Positions 1 through 7,563 of a stretch of DNA of 14,042 nucleotides are shown piece after piece. Origin of the DNA: JBJXHB01 sp046160725 (GTDB lineage Bacteria; Pseudomonadota; Gammaproteobacteria; Burkholderiales; Burkholderiaceae_C); assembly GCA_046160725.1 (NCBI GenBank), contig JBJXHB010000415.1, positions 1 to 14,042 of the forward strand, given 5' to 3'. Each line of letters opens with the position of its first letter. Within the stretch, counting starts at the first letter, position 1. Position numbers and translations under genes: made by a program. Under the pieces are notes generated by a model. It searched no databases and was not told the origin of the DNA. It saw nothing but the letters and a program-made list of their open reading frames with translations.

Positions 1-818
1 GCCACGCTGCGGGTGCGGCGCGCCTCCACGCCCTGGCGCACCCAGACCTCCTCGGCCGCCAGCAGCTTGTCGGCCCGGGCCTGGGCCAGCGCCTGCGCGG
101 CCAGCTCGCGCTCGCGCTGAGCGTCGAAGGCGGCCAGCGGCGCCGGGCCGCTGTACAGCGTGCCGCGGTCCAGCTCGATGATGCGGGTGGCCACCTCGTC
201 GATGAAGGCCCGGTCGTGGGACACCAGGACCAGCGCACCGCGCCAGCTGCGCAGCAGGTCGGCCAGCCAGGCCATGCCGTCCAGGTCCAGGTGGTTGGTG
301 GGCTCGTCCAGCAGCAGCAGGTCGGGCCGGGTCACCAGCGCCTGCGCCAGCGCCACGCGCTTGCGCTGGCCGCCGGACAACCGGTCGATGCGGGCGGTGC
401 CGTCCAGCTGCAGGTGCTGCAGGGCTTGCTCCACGCGCTGCTCCCAGGTCCAGCCGTCGAGCCGCTCGAGCTGGGTCTGCAGGGCGTCCAGGTCGTCGTC
501 CGGCCGGTGCTGCTCATAGCGCTCGCGCAGCGCGCGCGCCTGGGCCACGCCTTCGGCCACCGCGTCGAAGACGCTGGCGTCCGCGGCAAACACCGGTTCC
601 TGCGCGACATAGACGCGGCGCAGGCCCTGCGCCACCTGCAGCGTGCCGTCATCCACCCGCTCCAGTCCGGCCAGCACCTTCAGCAGCGAGCTCTTGCCAC
701 CGCCGTTGCGGCCGATCAGCGCGACCCGCTCGCCGGCCTGCAGCGACAGCGCCGCATGGTCCAGCAGCGGCCGGTCGCCATAGGCAAGCTGGGCATCGGT
801 CAGTGTCAGCAGCGTCAT
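1..818 (-). CDS. uup: ABC-F family ATPase Uup (partial, C-terminal part outside window)
   Basis: Soluble ABC-F ATPase with no membrane domain. Family members act on ribosomes; E. coli Uup is also linked to suppressing precise transposon excision. The 272 visible residues cover the first ATPase domain: Walker A GRNGGGKSS at about 36-44, signature LSGGQRK at about 147-153, Walker B with LLLLDEPTNHLDLD at about 167-180, and the switch histidine in VSHDR at about 199-203. The following charged linker contains EEVWVRQG and ARRTR, which is characteristic of Uup rather than EttA or YheS. Uup proteins are usually about 630 residues, so the second ATPase domain lies beyond base 1. The start ATG (816-818) gives the expected N-terminus MTLLTLTDAQLAYGD. 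No clear Shine-Dalgarno precedes it. The upstream gene gshB ends 28 bases away on the same strand, so the two are probably cotranscribed. Identification is firm. Confidence 0.93.
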   Translation of the reverse strand, partial: MTLLTLTDAQLAYGDRPLLDHAALSLQAGERVALIGRNGGGKSSLLKVLAGLERVDDGTLQVAQGLRRVYVAQEPVFAADASVFDAVAEGVAQARALRERYEQHRPDDDLDALQTQLERLDGWTWEQRVEQALQHLQLDGTARIDRLSGGQRKRVALAQALVTRPDLLLLDEPTNHLDLDGMAWLADLLRSWRGALVLVSHDRAFIDEVATRIIELDRGTLYSGPAPLAAFDAQRERELAAQALAQARADKLLAAEEVWVRQGVEARRTRSV

Positions 819-850
819 GCGCGGCGGCCCCCGCCGAAAAGGGGGTTCAT
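815..850 (-). CDS. Possible 11-codon coupling minicistron between gshB and uup
   Basis: A minus-strand ATG at 850-848 overlaps the gshB stop as ATGA. It opens an 11-residue frame (MNPLFGGGRRA) whose TGA (817-815) overlaps the uup ATG (818-816), again as ATGA. The frame therefore spans the 28-base gap exactly, from stop to start. The DNA inside contains a 5-bp stem with a 3-base loop (GGCGG-GGG-CCGCC). Such an arrangement could hand terminating ribosomes from gshB to uup, which has no obvious Shine-Dalgarno. The peptide resembles nothing I know. Overlaps of this kind also occur by chance, so this is a hypothesis. Confidence 0.3.
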   Translation of the reverse strand: MNPLFGGGRRA

Positions 851-1839
851 CCGCCCACCGCCTGCTCCAGCGCCTCGACGAACATCGTCGCAACGTCGTA
901 GCCGGTCTGCTGCATGATTTCCTGGAAGCAGGTCGGGCTGGTGACGTTGATTTCGGTCAGGCTCGAACCGATCACGTCCAGGCCGACCAGCAGCAGGCCG
1001 CGCGCGGCCAGCGTCGGGCCCAGGGCCTCGGCGATGGCGCGGTCGGCGGCGCTCAGCTCGAGCGCCACGCCCTTGCCGCCGGCGGCCAGGTTGCCGCGGA
1101 TCTCGCTGCCCTGCGGGATACGGGCCAGGCAATAGGGCACCGGCACGCCGCCGATCAGCAGCACCCGCTTGTCGCCCTGCGCGATCTCCGGCAGGTAGCG
1201 CTGGACCATGATGGTGGTGGTGCCACCGCGGTTCAATGTCTCGACGATGGAGCCCAGGTTCAGGCCATCGGCGCCGACCCGGAAGATGCCCATGCCGCCC
1301 ATGCCGTCCAGCGGCTTGAGGATGACGTCGCCGTGCTCGGCATGGAAGGCCTTGATGGCCGCCTCACTGCGCGCCACCAGCGTCGGGGCGATGTACTGCG
1401 GGAACTCCAGGATCGCCAGCTTCTCGGGATGGTCGCGCAGCGCCGCCGGCTTGTTGAAGACCCGGGCGCCCTCGCGCTCGGCCTGGCCAAGCAGGTGCGT
1501 GGCATAAAAGTATTCGCTGTCGAACGGCGGGTCCTTGCGCATCACCACCGCGCCGGCCTCGGCCAGCGCGTATTCGCCCTCGCCGATGATGCTGAACCAG
1601 GGCTGGTCGCCGCTGTCGTAACCCGTGCGGGCGCCGGCGCTGGCCATCGCGGCCGGGCTCAGCACGATGCGGCAGGCCTCGCGCGCGACCACCCGGGCGC
1701 CGCGCCGCCAGACCAGGTCGGCCGGCGTGCAGGCGGCAATGCCGTGGCCACGCGCCTGGGCCGCCCGCATCATGGCGAACGTGGTGTCCTTGTAGGTCTT
1801 GAACGAGGCCAGCGGATCGGCGACGAAGAGGATGTCCAT
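847..1839 (-). CDS. gshB: Glutathione synthetase
   Basis: ATP-grasp ligase catalysing the second step of glutathione synthesis: gamma-glutamylcysteine plus glycine plus ATP gives glutathione, in the cytoplasm. The 330 residues fit the family (E. coli enzyme about 316). Visible landmarks are the N-terminal MDILFVADPL strand, RKDPPFD at 101-107, FNKP at 128-131, the ATP-grasp glycine-rich loop LKPLDGMGGMGIF at 174-186, GDKRVLLI at about 222-229, RGN at 248-250, GLDVIG at 286-291 and the metal/substrate motif EINVTSPT at 296-303. The frame can be extended 10 residues upstream, but the ATG at 1837-1839 matches the family N-terminus and has a GAGG Shine-Dalgarno six bases upstream. The gshA partner, often adjacent in betaproteobacteria, is absent; the neighbours are a BenE-type transporter upstream and uup downstream. 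Confidence 0.96.
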   Translation of the reverse strand: MDILFVADPLASFKTYKDTTFAMMRAAQARGHGIAACTPADLVWRRGARVVAREACRIVLSPAAMASAGARTGYDSGDQPWFSIIGEGEYALAEAGAVVMRKDPPFDSEYFYATHLLGQAEREGARVFNKPAALRDHPEKLAILEFPQYIAPTLVARSEAAIKAFHAEHGDVILKPLDGMGGMGIFRVGADGLNLGSIVETLNRGGTTTIMVQRYLPEIAQGDKRVLLIGGVPVPYCLARIPQGSEIRGNLAAGGKGVALELSAADRAIAEALGPTLAARGLLLVGLDVIGSSLTEINVTSPTCFQEIMQQTGYDVATMFVEALEQAVGG

Positions 1840-1845
1840 GCAGGG

Positions 1846-1849
1846 CCTC
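1846..1849 (-). promoter_or_regulatory. Shine-Dalgarno GAGG of gshB
   Basis: On the minus strand GAGG lies six bases before the ATG at 1839. This favours that start over the longer in-frame start at 1869. Confidence 0.55.
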
Positions 1850-1885
1850 AGGGTTGGCGGTTCGGTCAATGGCCGCTGTGCGCGG

Positions 1886-1909
1886 CGGCCGCGCGCGGTG
1901 CAGCGGCCG
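1886..1909 (-). terminator. GC-rich hairpin after benE-like gene, possible weak terminator
   Basis: A perfect 7-bp inverted repeat (CGGCCGC and GCGGCCG, loop of 10) lies in the 78-base gap between the transporter stop (1918) and the gshB start (1839). A competing 6-bp hairpin uses 1871-1876 and 1885-1890. There is no T-run, so intrinsic termination is uncertain. It could instead be a processing or attenuation structure, or chance in very GC-rich DNA. Confidence 0.22.
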
Positions 1910-1917
1910 GGCCGGCC

Positions 1918-3087
1918 TCAGCGGCGGGCGCGCCAGTGTTGCACGGCCAGCGCCACGGCGCCGGCCACCACGCCCCAGAAGGCGGAGCCGATGCCGGCCA
2001 GCGTCAGGCCGGACAAGGTGACCAGGAAGGTCAGCACGGCGGCGTCACGGTGGTGGTCCTCTTTCAGCGCCGTCGCCAGGCCGCCGGCGATGGTGCCCAG
2101 CAGCGCCAGCCCGGCCACGGCCGCCACCAGGGCCTTGGGGAACACCGCCAGCAGCGCCGCAACCGTGCCGCCGGCCAGACCGAGCAGGCCGTAGAACACG
2201 CCCGCCATCACGGCGGCCGGCCAGCGGCGCGCCGGGTCGGCATGGGCCTCGCGCCCCATGCAGATGGCCGCCGTGATGGCCGCCAGGTTGATGGCAAAGG
2301 CGCCGAAGGGCGCCAGCACCAGCGTCGTCAGCCCGGTGGCCGCGACGACCGGGGACACCGGCGTGTCGTAGCCGCTGGCGCGCTGAGCGGCCACGCCGGG
2401 CAGGTTCTGCGAGGCCATGGTGACCAGGAAAAGCGGCAGCGCCACGCCGACCAGCGCCGCGATGCTGAACACCGGCGCCACGAACACCGGCTCGGTCCAG
2501 GCCCAGGTCACCGCGCCGAACTGCAGCCGGCCCTGCGCCGCGGCGACGACGATGCCACCGGCCAGCACGCCGGGCACCGCCCAGCGCGGCCACCCGCGCC
2601 GGCCGGCCAGGTACAGCAGCGCCATCGCCCCGACCAGCACCTGGTCGGCCTTGAAGGCGCCAACCGCATCCAGCCCGAAGCGGGCCAGCACGCCCGCCAG
2701 CAGCGCCGCCGCAATGGCGTGCGGTATGCGGTCCATCAGGCGCTCGAAGGCGCCGCTGGCGCCGGCCAGCAGGATCAGCGCGCCGCAGACCATGAACGCG
2801 CCGACGGCCTCGGGCATGGCCACGCCCTGGGTCGCCGCCAGCAGGGCCGCGCCGGGCGTGCTCCAGGCCGTCAGCACCGGCTGGCGGTAGCGCCAGGACA
2901 GGCCGATCGAGGTGACCGCCATGGCCAGGCCCAGCGCGCCGATCCAGGACGCCACCTGGGCCGGCGTGGCCGACAGGGCCTGGGCCGCCTGGAACACGAT
3001 GGCCACCGAGCTGGAGTAGCCGACCAGCACGGCGACGAAGCCGGCGACCGTGGCGGAGACGGAAAAATCGGCCAGGCGGCGCAGCAT
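1918..3087 (-). CDS. benE: BenE-family benzoate/proton symporter
   Basis: Inner-membrane transporter of the benzoate:H+ symporter (BenE) family; family members import benzoate or related aromatic acids. The 389 residues match the usual length (E. coli YdcO about 391). The protein is almost entirely hydrophobic, with roughly 10-12 membrane segments. Family motifs are visible: TAWSTPGAALL at 73-83, LPLFLVTMASQNLPG at 218-231, SPFG-like APFGAF at 259-264, AAITAAIC at 269-276, and near the end FLVTLSGLTL followed by GIGSAFWGVVAG. The frame extends 28 residues upstream to 3171, but the ATG at 3085-3087 gives the family's N-terminus (MLRRLADFS). No clear Shine-Dalgarno precedes either start. No benzoate catabolic genes are nearby, so the real substrate is unproven. 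It is followed on the same strand by gshB after 78 bases. Confidence 0.88.
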   Translation of the reverse strand: MLRRLADFSVSATVAGFVAVLVGYSSSVAIVFQAAQALSATPAQVASWIGALGLAMAVTSIGLSWRYRQPVLTAWSTPGAALLAATQGVAMPEAVGAFMVCGALILLAGASGAFERLMDRIPHAIAAALLAGVLARFGLDAVGAFKADQVLVGAMALLYLAGRRGWPRWAVPGVLAGGIVVAAAQGRLQFGAVTWAWTEPVFVAPVFSIAALVGVALPLFLVTMASQNLPGVAAQRASGYDTPVSPVVAATGLTTLVLAPFGAFAINLAAITAAICMGREAHADPARRWPAAVMAGVFYGLLGLAGGTVAALLAVFPKALVAAVAGLALLGTIAGGLATALKEDHHRDAAVLTFLVTLSGLTLAGIGSAFWGVVAGAVALAVQHWRARR

Positions 3088-3185
3088 GGCGCGCAGGATA
3101 GCGGGCCATGCGGATGTGCCCGCGGCGGCACCGGCGCCATCAAGTCGGCACGCGGGATGCCGATAGGTCATCGATCGCCGTCAAC

Positions 3186-3190
3186 GGAGA
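3186..3190 (+). promoter_or_regulatory. Shine-Dalgarno GGAGA of the glutamine amidotransferase gene
   Basis: GGAGA lies seven bases upstream of the ATG at 3198. This supports the start that places the catalytic cysteine at residue 2, rather than the upstream in-frame ATG at 3108. Confidence 0.7.
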
Positions 3191-3197
3191 CCGGCCC

Positions 3198-3953
3198 ATG
3201 TGCCGTTTCATCGCCTATCACGGGCAGGCCATCTTCCTGGAAGAGCTGATCGCCAAGCCGCAGCACTCGCTGGTGCGGCAGTCGCTGCGGGCCGAGGAGG
3301 CACGCACCGTCACCAATGGCGACGGCTTCGGCATCGGCTGGTACGGCGAGCGCGAGGAGCCGGCGGTCTACCGCGAGGTGATGCCGGCCTGGTCGGACGA
3401 CAACCTGCAGTCGCTGGCGGCCACGGTGCGCTCGCGGCTGTTCTTCGCGCATGTGCGGGCGGCCACCTCCGGCGGCATCGCACGGTCGAACTGCCACCCC
3501 TTCCGGCACGGGCGCTGGATGTTCATGCACAACGGCCAGATCGGCGGCTATGCCCGGGTGCGCCGGGCGCTGGAGGCGCGGCTGCCGGATGGGCTGTATG
3601 CGCAGCGGCGCGGCGCCACCGACAGCGAGCTGCTGTTCCTGCTGACGCTGGCGCGCATCGACGCCGGCGAGGCGCCGGCAGACGCGGTGCAGCAGGTGTT
3701 CGACGCCGTGGTGCGCCTGATGCACGAGCGCGGCGTGACGGAACCGCTGCGCCTGGCTGCCGCCTTGACCGATGGCCGGCGCATGCATGCCTTCCGGCTG
3801 TCGTCGGACGCCCATCCGCCCACGCTCTACCGCTGCCAGGGGCCGCAAGGCCTGGTGGTCGCCTCCGAGCCACTGAAGCGCGACGACGACCGCGACGCCG
3901 AATGGCTGCCGCTGGCCCACGGCGAGGCGGTCAGCGCGGCGGCGGTGGGCTGA
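3198..3953 (+). CDS. Class II glutamine amidotransferase, YafJ type
   Basis: Ntn-hydrolase-fold amidotransferase domain that releases ammonia from glutamine. The physiological acceptor of the YafJ family is not established. The 251 residues are close to E. coli YafJ (about 255). Starting at ATG 3198 makes residue 2 cysteine (MCRFIAYHG), which becomes the N-terminal nucleophile after methionine removal. Other class II landmarks are DGFGIGWYG at 42-50, HVRAAT at 85-90, NCHPF at 98-102, MHNGQIGG at 110-117 and TDSELLFLLT at 131-140. The upstream ATG at 3108 would bury the cysteine and is rejected. There is no attached synthetase domain and no obvious partner enzyme in the window. The gene diverges from the benE-like gene across 110 bases and converges on the peptidase gene with a 21-base gap. 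EgtC is a relative, but no ergothioneine genes are nearby. Confidence 0.9.
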   Translation: MCRFIAYHGQAIFLEELIAKPQHSLVRQSLRAEEARTVTNGDGFGIGWYGEREEPAVYREVMPAWSDDNLQSLAATVRSRLFFAHVRAATSGGIARSNCHPFRHGRWMFMHNGQIGGYARVRRALEARLPDGLYAQRRGATDSELLFLLTLARIDAGEAPADAVQQVFDAVVRLMHERGVTEPLRLAAALTDGRRMHAFRLSSDAHPPTLYRCQGPQGLVVASEPLKRDDDRDAEWLPLAHGEAVSAAAVG

Positions 3954-3974
3954 GCCGACGCCGCTGCGACAGCG

Positions 3975-6239
3975 CTAGCGCCGGGAGCTGCGGCTGGGCA
4001 ACAGGGCCGTCGCCAGCGCCAGCAACAACAGCCAGGGCCAGCTGGCCGCGCCGCCACCACCGCCGCCGGCCGTCGCCGCGGTGACCGAGATGGCCTGGGT
4101 GGTGCTGGACACGCGCCCACTGGTGTCGGTCACGGTCAGGCGCACCGTCAGCGTGCCCGCGGCCGTGGTGGCCAGCGTCGCCGTCGCACCGGTGGTGCCG
4201 CCGCTGAAATTGCCGAGGCCACCACCACTGGTGATCTCCCACAGGTAGCTGGCGATGCTGCCGGTGGCGGCGGTCGAGCCGCTGCCGTCCAGCGTGACGG
4301 CGGTACCGATGGTCGGGCTGGTGTTGCTGGCGGCCAGCCGCGCGGTGGTGGGCGCCAGCACGATGACGGTGGAATTGACGCTGTTGGTGATGGCAGCGCT
4401 GTCGGTGACTGTCAGCCGCAGCGTGAAGCTGCCGGCGCCGGTGGTGGACACGGTGGTGGTGACGCCGTTGGTGGCGTTGAGCGTGGCAATGCCGCCGCCG
4501 GACACCATCTGCCACTGCCAGGCGGTAATGGAGCGGCCGGTGAAGGCCGTCGAGCCGCTGCCGCCGAAGGTCACCAGGTCACCCGCCACCACGGTGGCCG
4601 GCAGCTGCGAGATCACCGGCGTTGGCGGGTTGGTGGCCACGTTTGCCACCGCAGCGGCGGCGTTCAACATGCCGGCGCCGCAGGTGGTGGTGGTGCAGTA
4701 GCACTCCAGTTGGTCCGCATTGCTGGGCGGCGCGCAGGCGAGCACGCCGGGCTCTGCCCCGGTGGTCGGAAAGGTCCTTGCGGTGGCCTGAATGGCGCTG
4801 CGCACCTGGGTCGGCGTCAGGCTGGGGTTGGCCGAGAGCATCAGCGCGGCGGTGCCTGCCACCAGCGGCGTGGCAAAGCTGGTGCCCACCGAGTAGTTGA
4901 CGCTGTCGCTGTAGCTGTTGACCGTCGGCACGGTGGTGCCGAGGTTGACCGTGGTCAGCAGCGGGTACAGGCAGTCGCCGCTGAGGTTGACGCAGTTGCC
5001 GGCTGGCGCGGCGATGGCCACTTCCGGCCCGATGTTCGAGTAGCCGACCTTGCTGCCGATGTGTCGTATGCCGGCCACGGCCAGGGCGCCCGCGCAGTTG
5101 CCAGGCTGGTTGACCGCATGGCCGGTGTCGTTGCCGGCCGCGGCCACCACGACCACGCCGGCGGCGATGATCTCGTTGACGGCGGTCTGGTAGCTGTTGC
5201 TGCAGCTGTTGGACGAGCCCAGGCTGAGATTGAGCACCCTGGCCGGGTTGGGGTTGGTGACCGGGTCGCTTGAGATGCCGGCCGCCCAGCGCATGCCGGC
5301 CACGATGTCAGAGGTGAAGCCGCCGCATTTGCCCAGGACCCGCACCGGCAGCACCATCACATTTCGGCCGGCCCCGGCCATGCCGATGCCGTTGTGGGTG
5401 GCCGCACCGATCAGCCCGGCCACCTGGGTGCCGTGCCAGCTGCTGTCGCTGACGCCGCAGCCGGCGAAGTCGCCCGATGCGTTCTCGCCCGCGGTGATCC
5501 AGTCGCCGGGGTCGCTGGGGTCGGCGTCGCGTCCGCCGCCGTCGTTGGCGGTTTCGACGTCGCTGACGAAGTCATAGCCCGGCAGCAGCTTGCCGGCAAG
5601 GTCCGGGTGGTCCAGGCGCACGCCGGTGTCCAGCACCGCCACCACCACGCCGGCCGAGCCGTTGGTGATGTCCCAGGCCGCCTCGGCATTGATCGCCGAT
5701 GTCGCCGGCGAGGACGGCGCCCGCAGGTACCACTGGCCGACGGTCGGCGTGCCGGTCTGGCCGTCGCGGTAAAGCGGGTCGTTGGGCGCAGCCGCGATGC
5801 GCATGCGCTGATCAACTTCCGCATGCTCGATGTCGGGGTCGGCGCGCAGCCGCTGCGCCAGTTCGGCCGAGCCGATGCCGCGCGCGAACAGCACCTGGGT
5901 GCGCGGGCCGAGGCCGAAGCCGTCGGTGATGGCCAGGCCGGTGCGGCGGGCCAGCAGCGCGGCCTGGCGCGGGCCCTGCGCCGATGCCTGGGCTCGCCCC
6001 TCGGCGCTGGCGCGCTGGGCGCGCATCAGCTCGCTGGTGTCCTTGTAGCGGACGATGACCCGGGCCTTGGCCGATGCCGGCGCCTGCGCCTGCCCTTGTG
6101 CGGAAGGCAGCCGTGGCCCGGGCTCGCCGAAGGCAGCACCGGGCGCGAGGCCGAGCGCGGGCAGGCTCAGCAGCAGGGCCGCAGCGAGCTGGCGGGCGGC
6201 GCGTGACGCAGCGCGGCGGGGCAGGGACAAGGTCGGCAT
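3975..6239 (-). CDS. Secreted S8 (subtilisin-like) serine peptidase with PKD-like repeats and GlyGly-CTERM anchor
   Basis: Predicted exported endopeptidase of 754 residues. In order: a signal peptide (about 1-38, arginine-rich then LAAALLLSLPALGLAPGAA); an I9-like propeptide (about 58-148); an S8 catalytic domain (about 165-530) with triad Asp204 (VAVLDTG), His269 (SWHGTQVAG) and Ser454 (GTSFATP), plus oxyanion Asn370 (AAGND); two PKD-like repeats (about 539-628 and 631-720), each containing GSGST, a W-x-(W/I)-x-(M/T)-SGGG stretch and LRLTVTD or VRLTVTD; then six glycines (725-730), a hydrophobic helix starting WPWLLLL and a basic RSSRR tail. That tail fits the GlyGly-CTERM signal, which rhombosortase cleaves and which often goes with type II secretion. 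The catalytic domain has ten cysteines, suggesting disulfides outside the cytoplasm. The ATG at 6239 has a poor Shine-Dalgarno but places the signal peptide correctly. Substrate unknown. Confidence 0.93.
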   Translation of the reverse strand: MPTLSLPRRAASRAARQLAAALLLSLPALGLAPGAAFGEPGPRLPSAQGQAQAPASAKARVIVRYKDTSELMRAQRASAEGRAQASAQGPRQAALLARRTGLAITDGFGLGPRTQVLFARGIGSAELAQRLRADPDIEHAEVDQRMRIAAAPNDPLYRDGQTGTPTVGQWYLRAPSSPATSAINAEAAWDITNGSAGVVVAVLDTGVRLDHPDLAGKLLPGYDFVSDVETANDGGGRDADPSDPGDWITAGENASGDFAGCGVSDSSWHGTQVAGLIGAATHNGIGMAGAGRNVMVLPVRVLGKCGGFTSDIVAGMRWAAGISSDPVTNPNPARVLNLSLGSSNSCSNSYQTAVNEIIAAGVVVVAAAGNDTGHAVNQPGNCAGALAVAGIRHIGSKVGYSNIGPEVAIAAPAGNCVNLSGDCLYPLLTTVNLGTTVPTVNSYSDSVNYSVGTSFATPLVAGTAALMLSANPSLTPTQVRSAIQATARTFPTTGAEPGVLACAPPSNADQLECYCTTTTCGAGMLNAAAAVANVATNPPTPVISQLPATVVAGDLVTFGGSGSTAFTGRSITAWQWQMVSGGGIATLNATNGVTTTVSTTGAGSFTLRLTVTDSAAITNSVNSTVIVLAPTTARLAASNTSPTIGTAVTLDGSGSTAATGSIASYLWEITSGGGLGNFSGGTTGATATLATTAAGTLTVRLTVTDTSGRVSSTTQAISVTAATAGGGGGGAASWPWLLLLALATALLPSRSSRR

Positions 6240-6256
6240 GGGCGGGACAGCGGCAT

Positions 6257-6276
6257 GGCGTGCAACAGCGCACGCC
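6257..6276 (-). promoter_or_regulatory. Perfect 7-bp hairpin in the peptidase 5' leader
   Basis: GGCGTGC and GCACGCC are separated by six bases. The structure ends 17 bases upstream of the peptidase ATG at 6239, just where a ribosome would load. If transcribed it could limit translation. No regulator is recognisable, and a chance hairpin is possible in this base composition. Confidence 0.25.
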
Positions 6277-6412
6277 GGCTGCCACCCCAGGGGTACCAGC
6301 CGGCCATGCCATTGTCAGGTGCCGTGGCGCCGCCGCCAGGCTAAGCCGGTGTGAAGCTGTGCGCGGCGGCGGCGAAGTGTGTATCCAGCCGTTTCAACAG
6401 CGCTGGAACTGC

Positions 6413-6427
6413 CGCCGCGCAGCGGCG
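6413..6427 (-). terminator. Hairpin directly after gapA, possible terminator
   Basis: On the minus strand a 6-bp stem (CGCCGC / GCGGCG, loop TGC) begins one base after the gapA TAA stop. No T-run follows, so intrinsic termination would be weak. The rest of the 189-base gap to the peptidase gene holds only the leader hairpin at 6257-6276 and no strong promoter. Confidence 0.3.
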
Positions 6428-6428
6428 C

Positions 6429-7427
6429 TTATCGGCCGATCACGCGGGCCATCTCCAACACCTTGTTGGAGTAGCCCCATTCGTTGTCGTACCAGGCGAT
6501 GACCTTCACGAAGGTCTTGTCCAGCGCGATCCCGGCCTCGGCGTCGAAGACGCTGGTGCAGGGCTCGCCGCGGAAGTCGGTGGCCACCACCTTGTCCTCG
6601 GTGTAGGCCAGCACGCCCTTCATCGGGCCGGCGGCGGCGGCCTTCATCGCGTTGCAGATGTCGTCCCAGCTGGCCTCCCGGACCAGCTCGGCGGTCAGGT
6701 CGATCACGCTGACATCGGAGGTGGGCACGCGGAAGGACATGCCGGTGAGCTTCTTGTTCAGCTCGGGGATGACCACGCCCACCGCCTTGGCCGCGCCGGT
6801 GGAGCTCGGGATGATGTTCTCCAGGATGCCGCGCCCGCCACGCCAGTCCTTGTTGCTCGGACCGTCGACGGTCTTCTGCGTCGCGGTGGCCGCATGCACC
6901 GTGGTCATCAGGCCGCGCTTGATGCCGAAACTGTCGTTCAGCACCTTGGCCACCGGCGCCAGGCAGTTGGTGGTGCAGCTGGCGTTGCTGATGATGGCCT
7001 GGCCGGCATACGACCGGTCGTTGACGCCATAGACGAACATCGGCGTGTCGTCCTTGGACGGCGCGCTCATGATGACCTTCTTTGCGCCGGCGTCGATGTG
7101 CTTCTGGGCCGTCTCCTTGGTCAGGAACAGGCCGGTGGACTCCACCACCACGTCGGCGCCGACATCGCCCCACTTCAACGCGGCGGGGTCGCGCTCGGCG
7201 GTCAGGCGGATGCGCCGACCATTGACCACCAGCGTGGCGCCGTCCACCGACACCTCGCCCTTGAAGCGGCCATGCACGCTGTCGTAGGTCAGCATGTAGG
7301 CCAGGTAGTCCGGCTCCAGCAGGTCGTTGATGCCGACGACCTGCACGTCGGGAAAATTCTGCACCGCGGCGCGGAACACCATGCGGCCGATGCGGCCGAA
7401 GCCGTTGATACCGATCTTGAGGGTCAT
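6429..7427 (-). CDS. gapA: Glyceraldehyde-3-phosphate dehydrogenase, type I
   Basis: Cytoplasmic enzyme interconverting glyceraldehyde 3-phosphate and 1,3-bisphosphoglycerate with NAD, in glycolysis, gluconeogenesis or the Calvin cycle. The 332 residues match the family. Visible are the N-terminal nucleotide fold GINGFGRIGRM (6-16), Asp35 in GIND (typical of NAD use), catalytic Cys151 in SNASCTTNCLAP, His178 in TTVHAAT, the ATQKTVDGPS loop, and the C-terminal WYDNEWGYSN. The ATG at 7425-7427 has a GGAG Shine-Dalgarno seven bases upstream, so the longer frame to 7625 is rejected. It lies downstream of tkt and the repeat protein on the same strand. A 136-base leader separates it from the repeat protein, long enough for its own promoter, though I see no convincing -35/-10 pair. 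No pgk follows, as it does in some related clusters. Confidence 0.97.
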   Translation of the reverse strand: MTLKIGINGFGRIGRMVFRAAVQNFPDVQVVGINDLLEPDYLAYMLTYDSVHGRFKGEVSVDGATLVVNGRRIRLTAERDPAALKWGDVGADVVVESTGLFLTKETAQKHIDAGAKKVIMSAPSKDDTPMFVYGVNDRSYAGQAIISNASCTTNCLAPVAKVLNDSFGIKRGLMTTVHAATATQKTVDGPSNKDWRGGRGILENIIPSSTGAAKAVGVVIPELNKKLTGMSFRVPTSDVSVIDLTAELVREASWDDICNAMKAAAAGPMKGVLAYTEDKVVATDFRGEPCTSVFDAEAGIALDKTFVKVIAWYDNEWGYSNKVLEMARVIGR

Positions 7428-7434
7428 GTGGATT

Positions 7435-7438
7435 CTCC
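7435..7438 (-). promoter_or_regulatory. Shine-Dalgarno GGAG of gapA
   Basis: GGAG on the minus strand, seven bases before the ATG at 7427, fixes the gapA start. Confidence 0.75.
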
Positions 7439-7563
7439 GGTTAGGGTGGATCGAGGAAGGGGAATGCGAGGCGGCCGGTACGCGCCGACAAACCTGCGAT
7501 CTTCGCGCGCTCGCGACGGTCAGTCGGTGATGGATTCGGCGGGCCGCGGGTGGGCGTTGTGAG

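Noticed and set aside
3157..3184. Promoter for the benE-like gene (TTGACG at 3179-3184, 17-base spacer, GGCATC)
   Set aside because: The -35 matches well but there is no acceptable -10 at usual spacing. The 110-base divergent gap must hold promoters that I cannot resolve.
817..3249. Plus-strand open frame of 810 codons across gshB and the benE-like gene
   Set aside because: It is antisense to two confidently identified genes, is rich in Gly/Arg/Gln/His, and matches no domain. Long antisense frames are expected in DNA of this base composition.
3954..3981. Possible terminator between the amidotransferase and peptidase genes (5-bp hairpin 3962-3974; GCGC-TA-GCGC palindrome 3972-3981)
   Set aside because: The stems are short, mutually exclusive and lack a T-run. 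The palindrome overlaps the peptidase stop codon, and such motifs are common in this base composition.
4081..4620. Possible DNA repeat array in the 3' part of the peptidase gene
   Set aside because: The similarity comes from two diverged PKD-like protein repeats rich in Thr, Gly and Ser; the DNA is not a tandem repeat.
6290..6318. Promoter for the peptidase gene (CTGACA, 17-base spacer, TACCCC)
   Set aside because: The -35 is acceptable, but the -10 shares only two bases with TATAAT, too weak to annotate.
7503..7516. Inverted repeat TCGCG-N4-CGCGA in the gapA leader
   Set aside because: A five-base arm made of CG steps is likely by chance here, and nothing else marks it as an operator.
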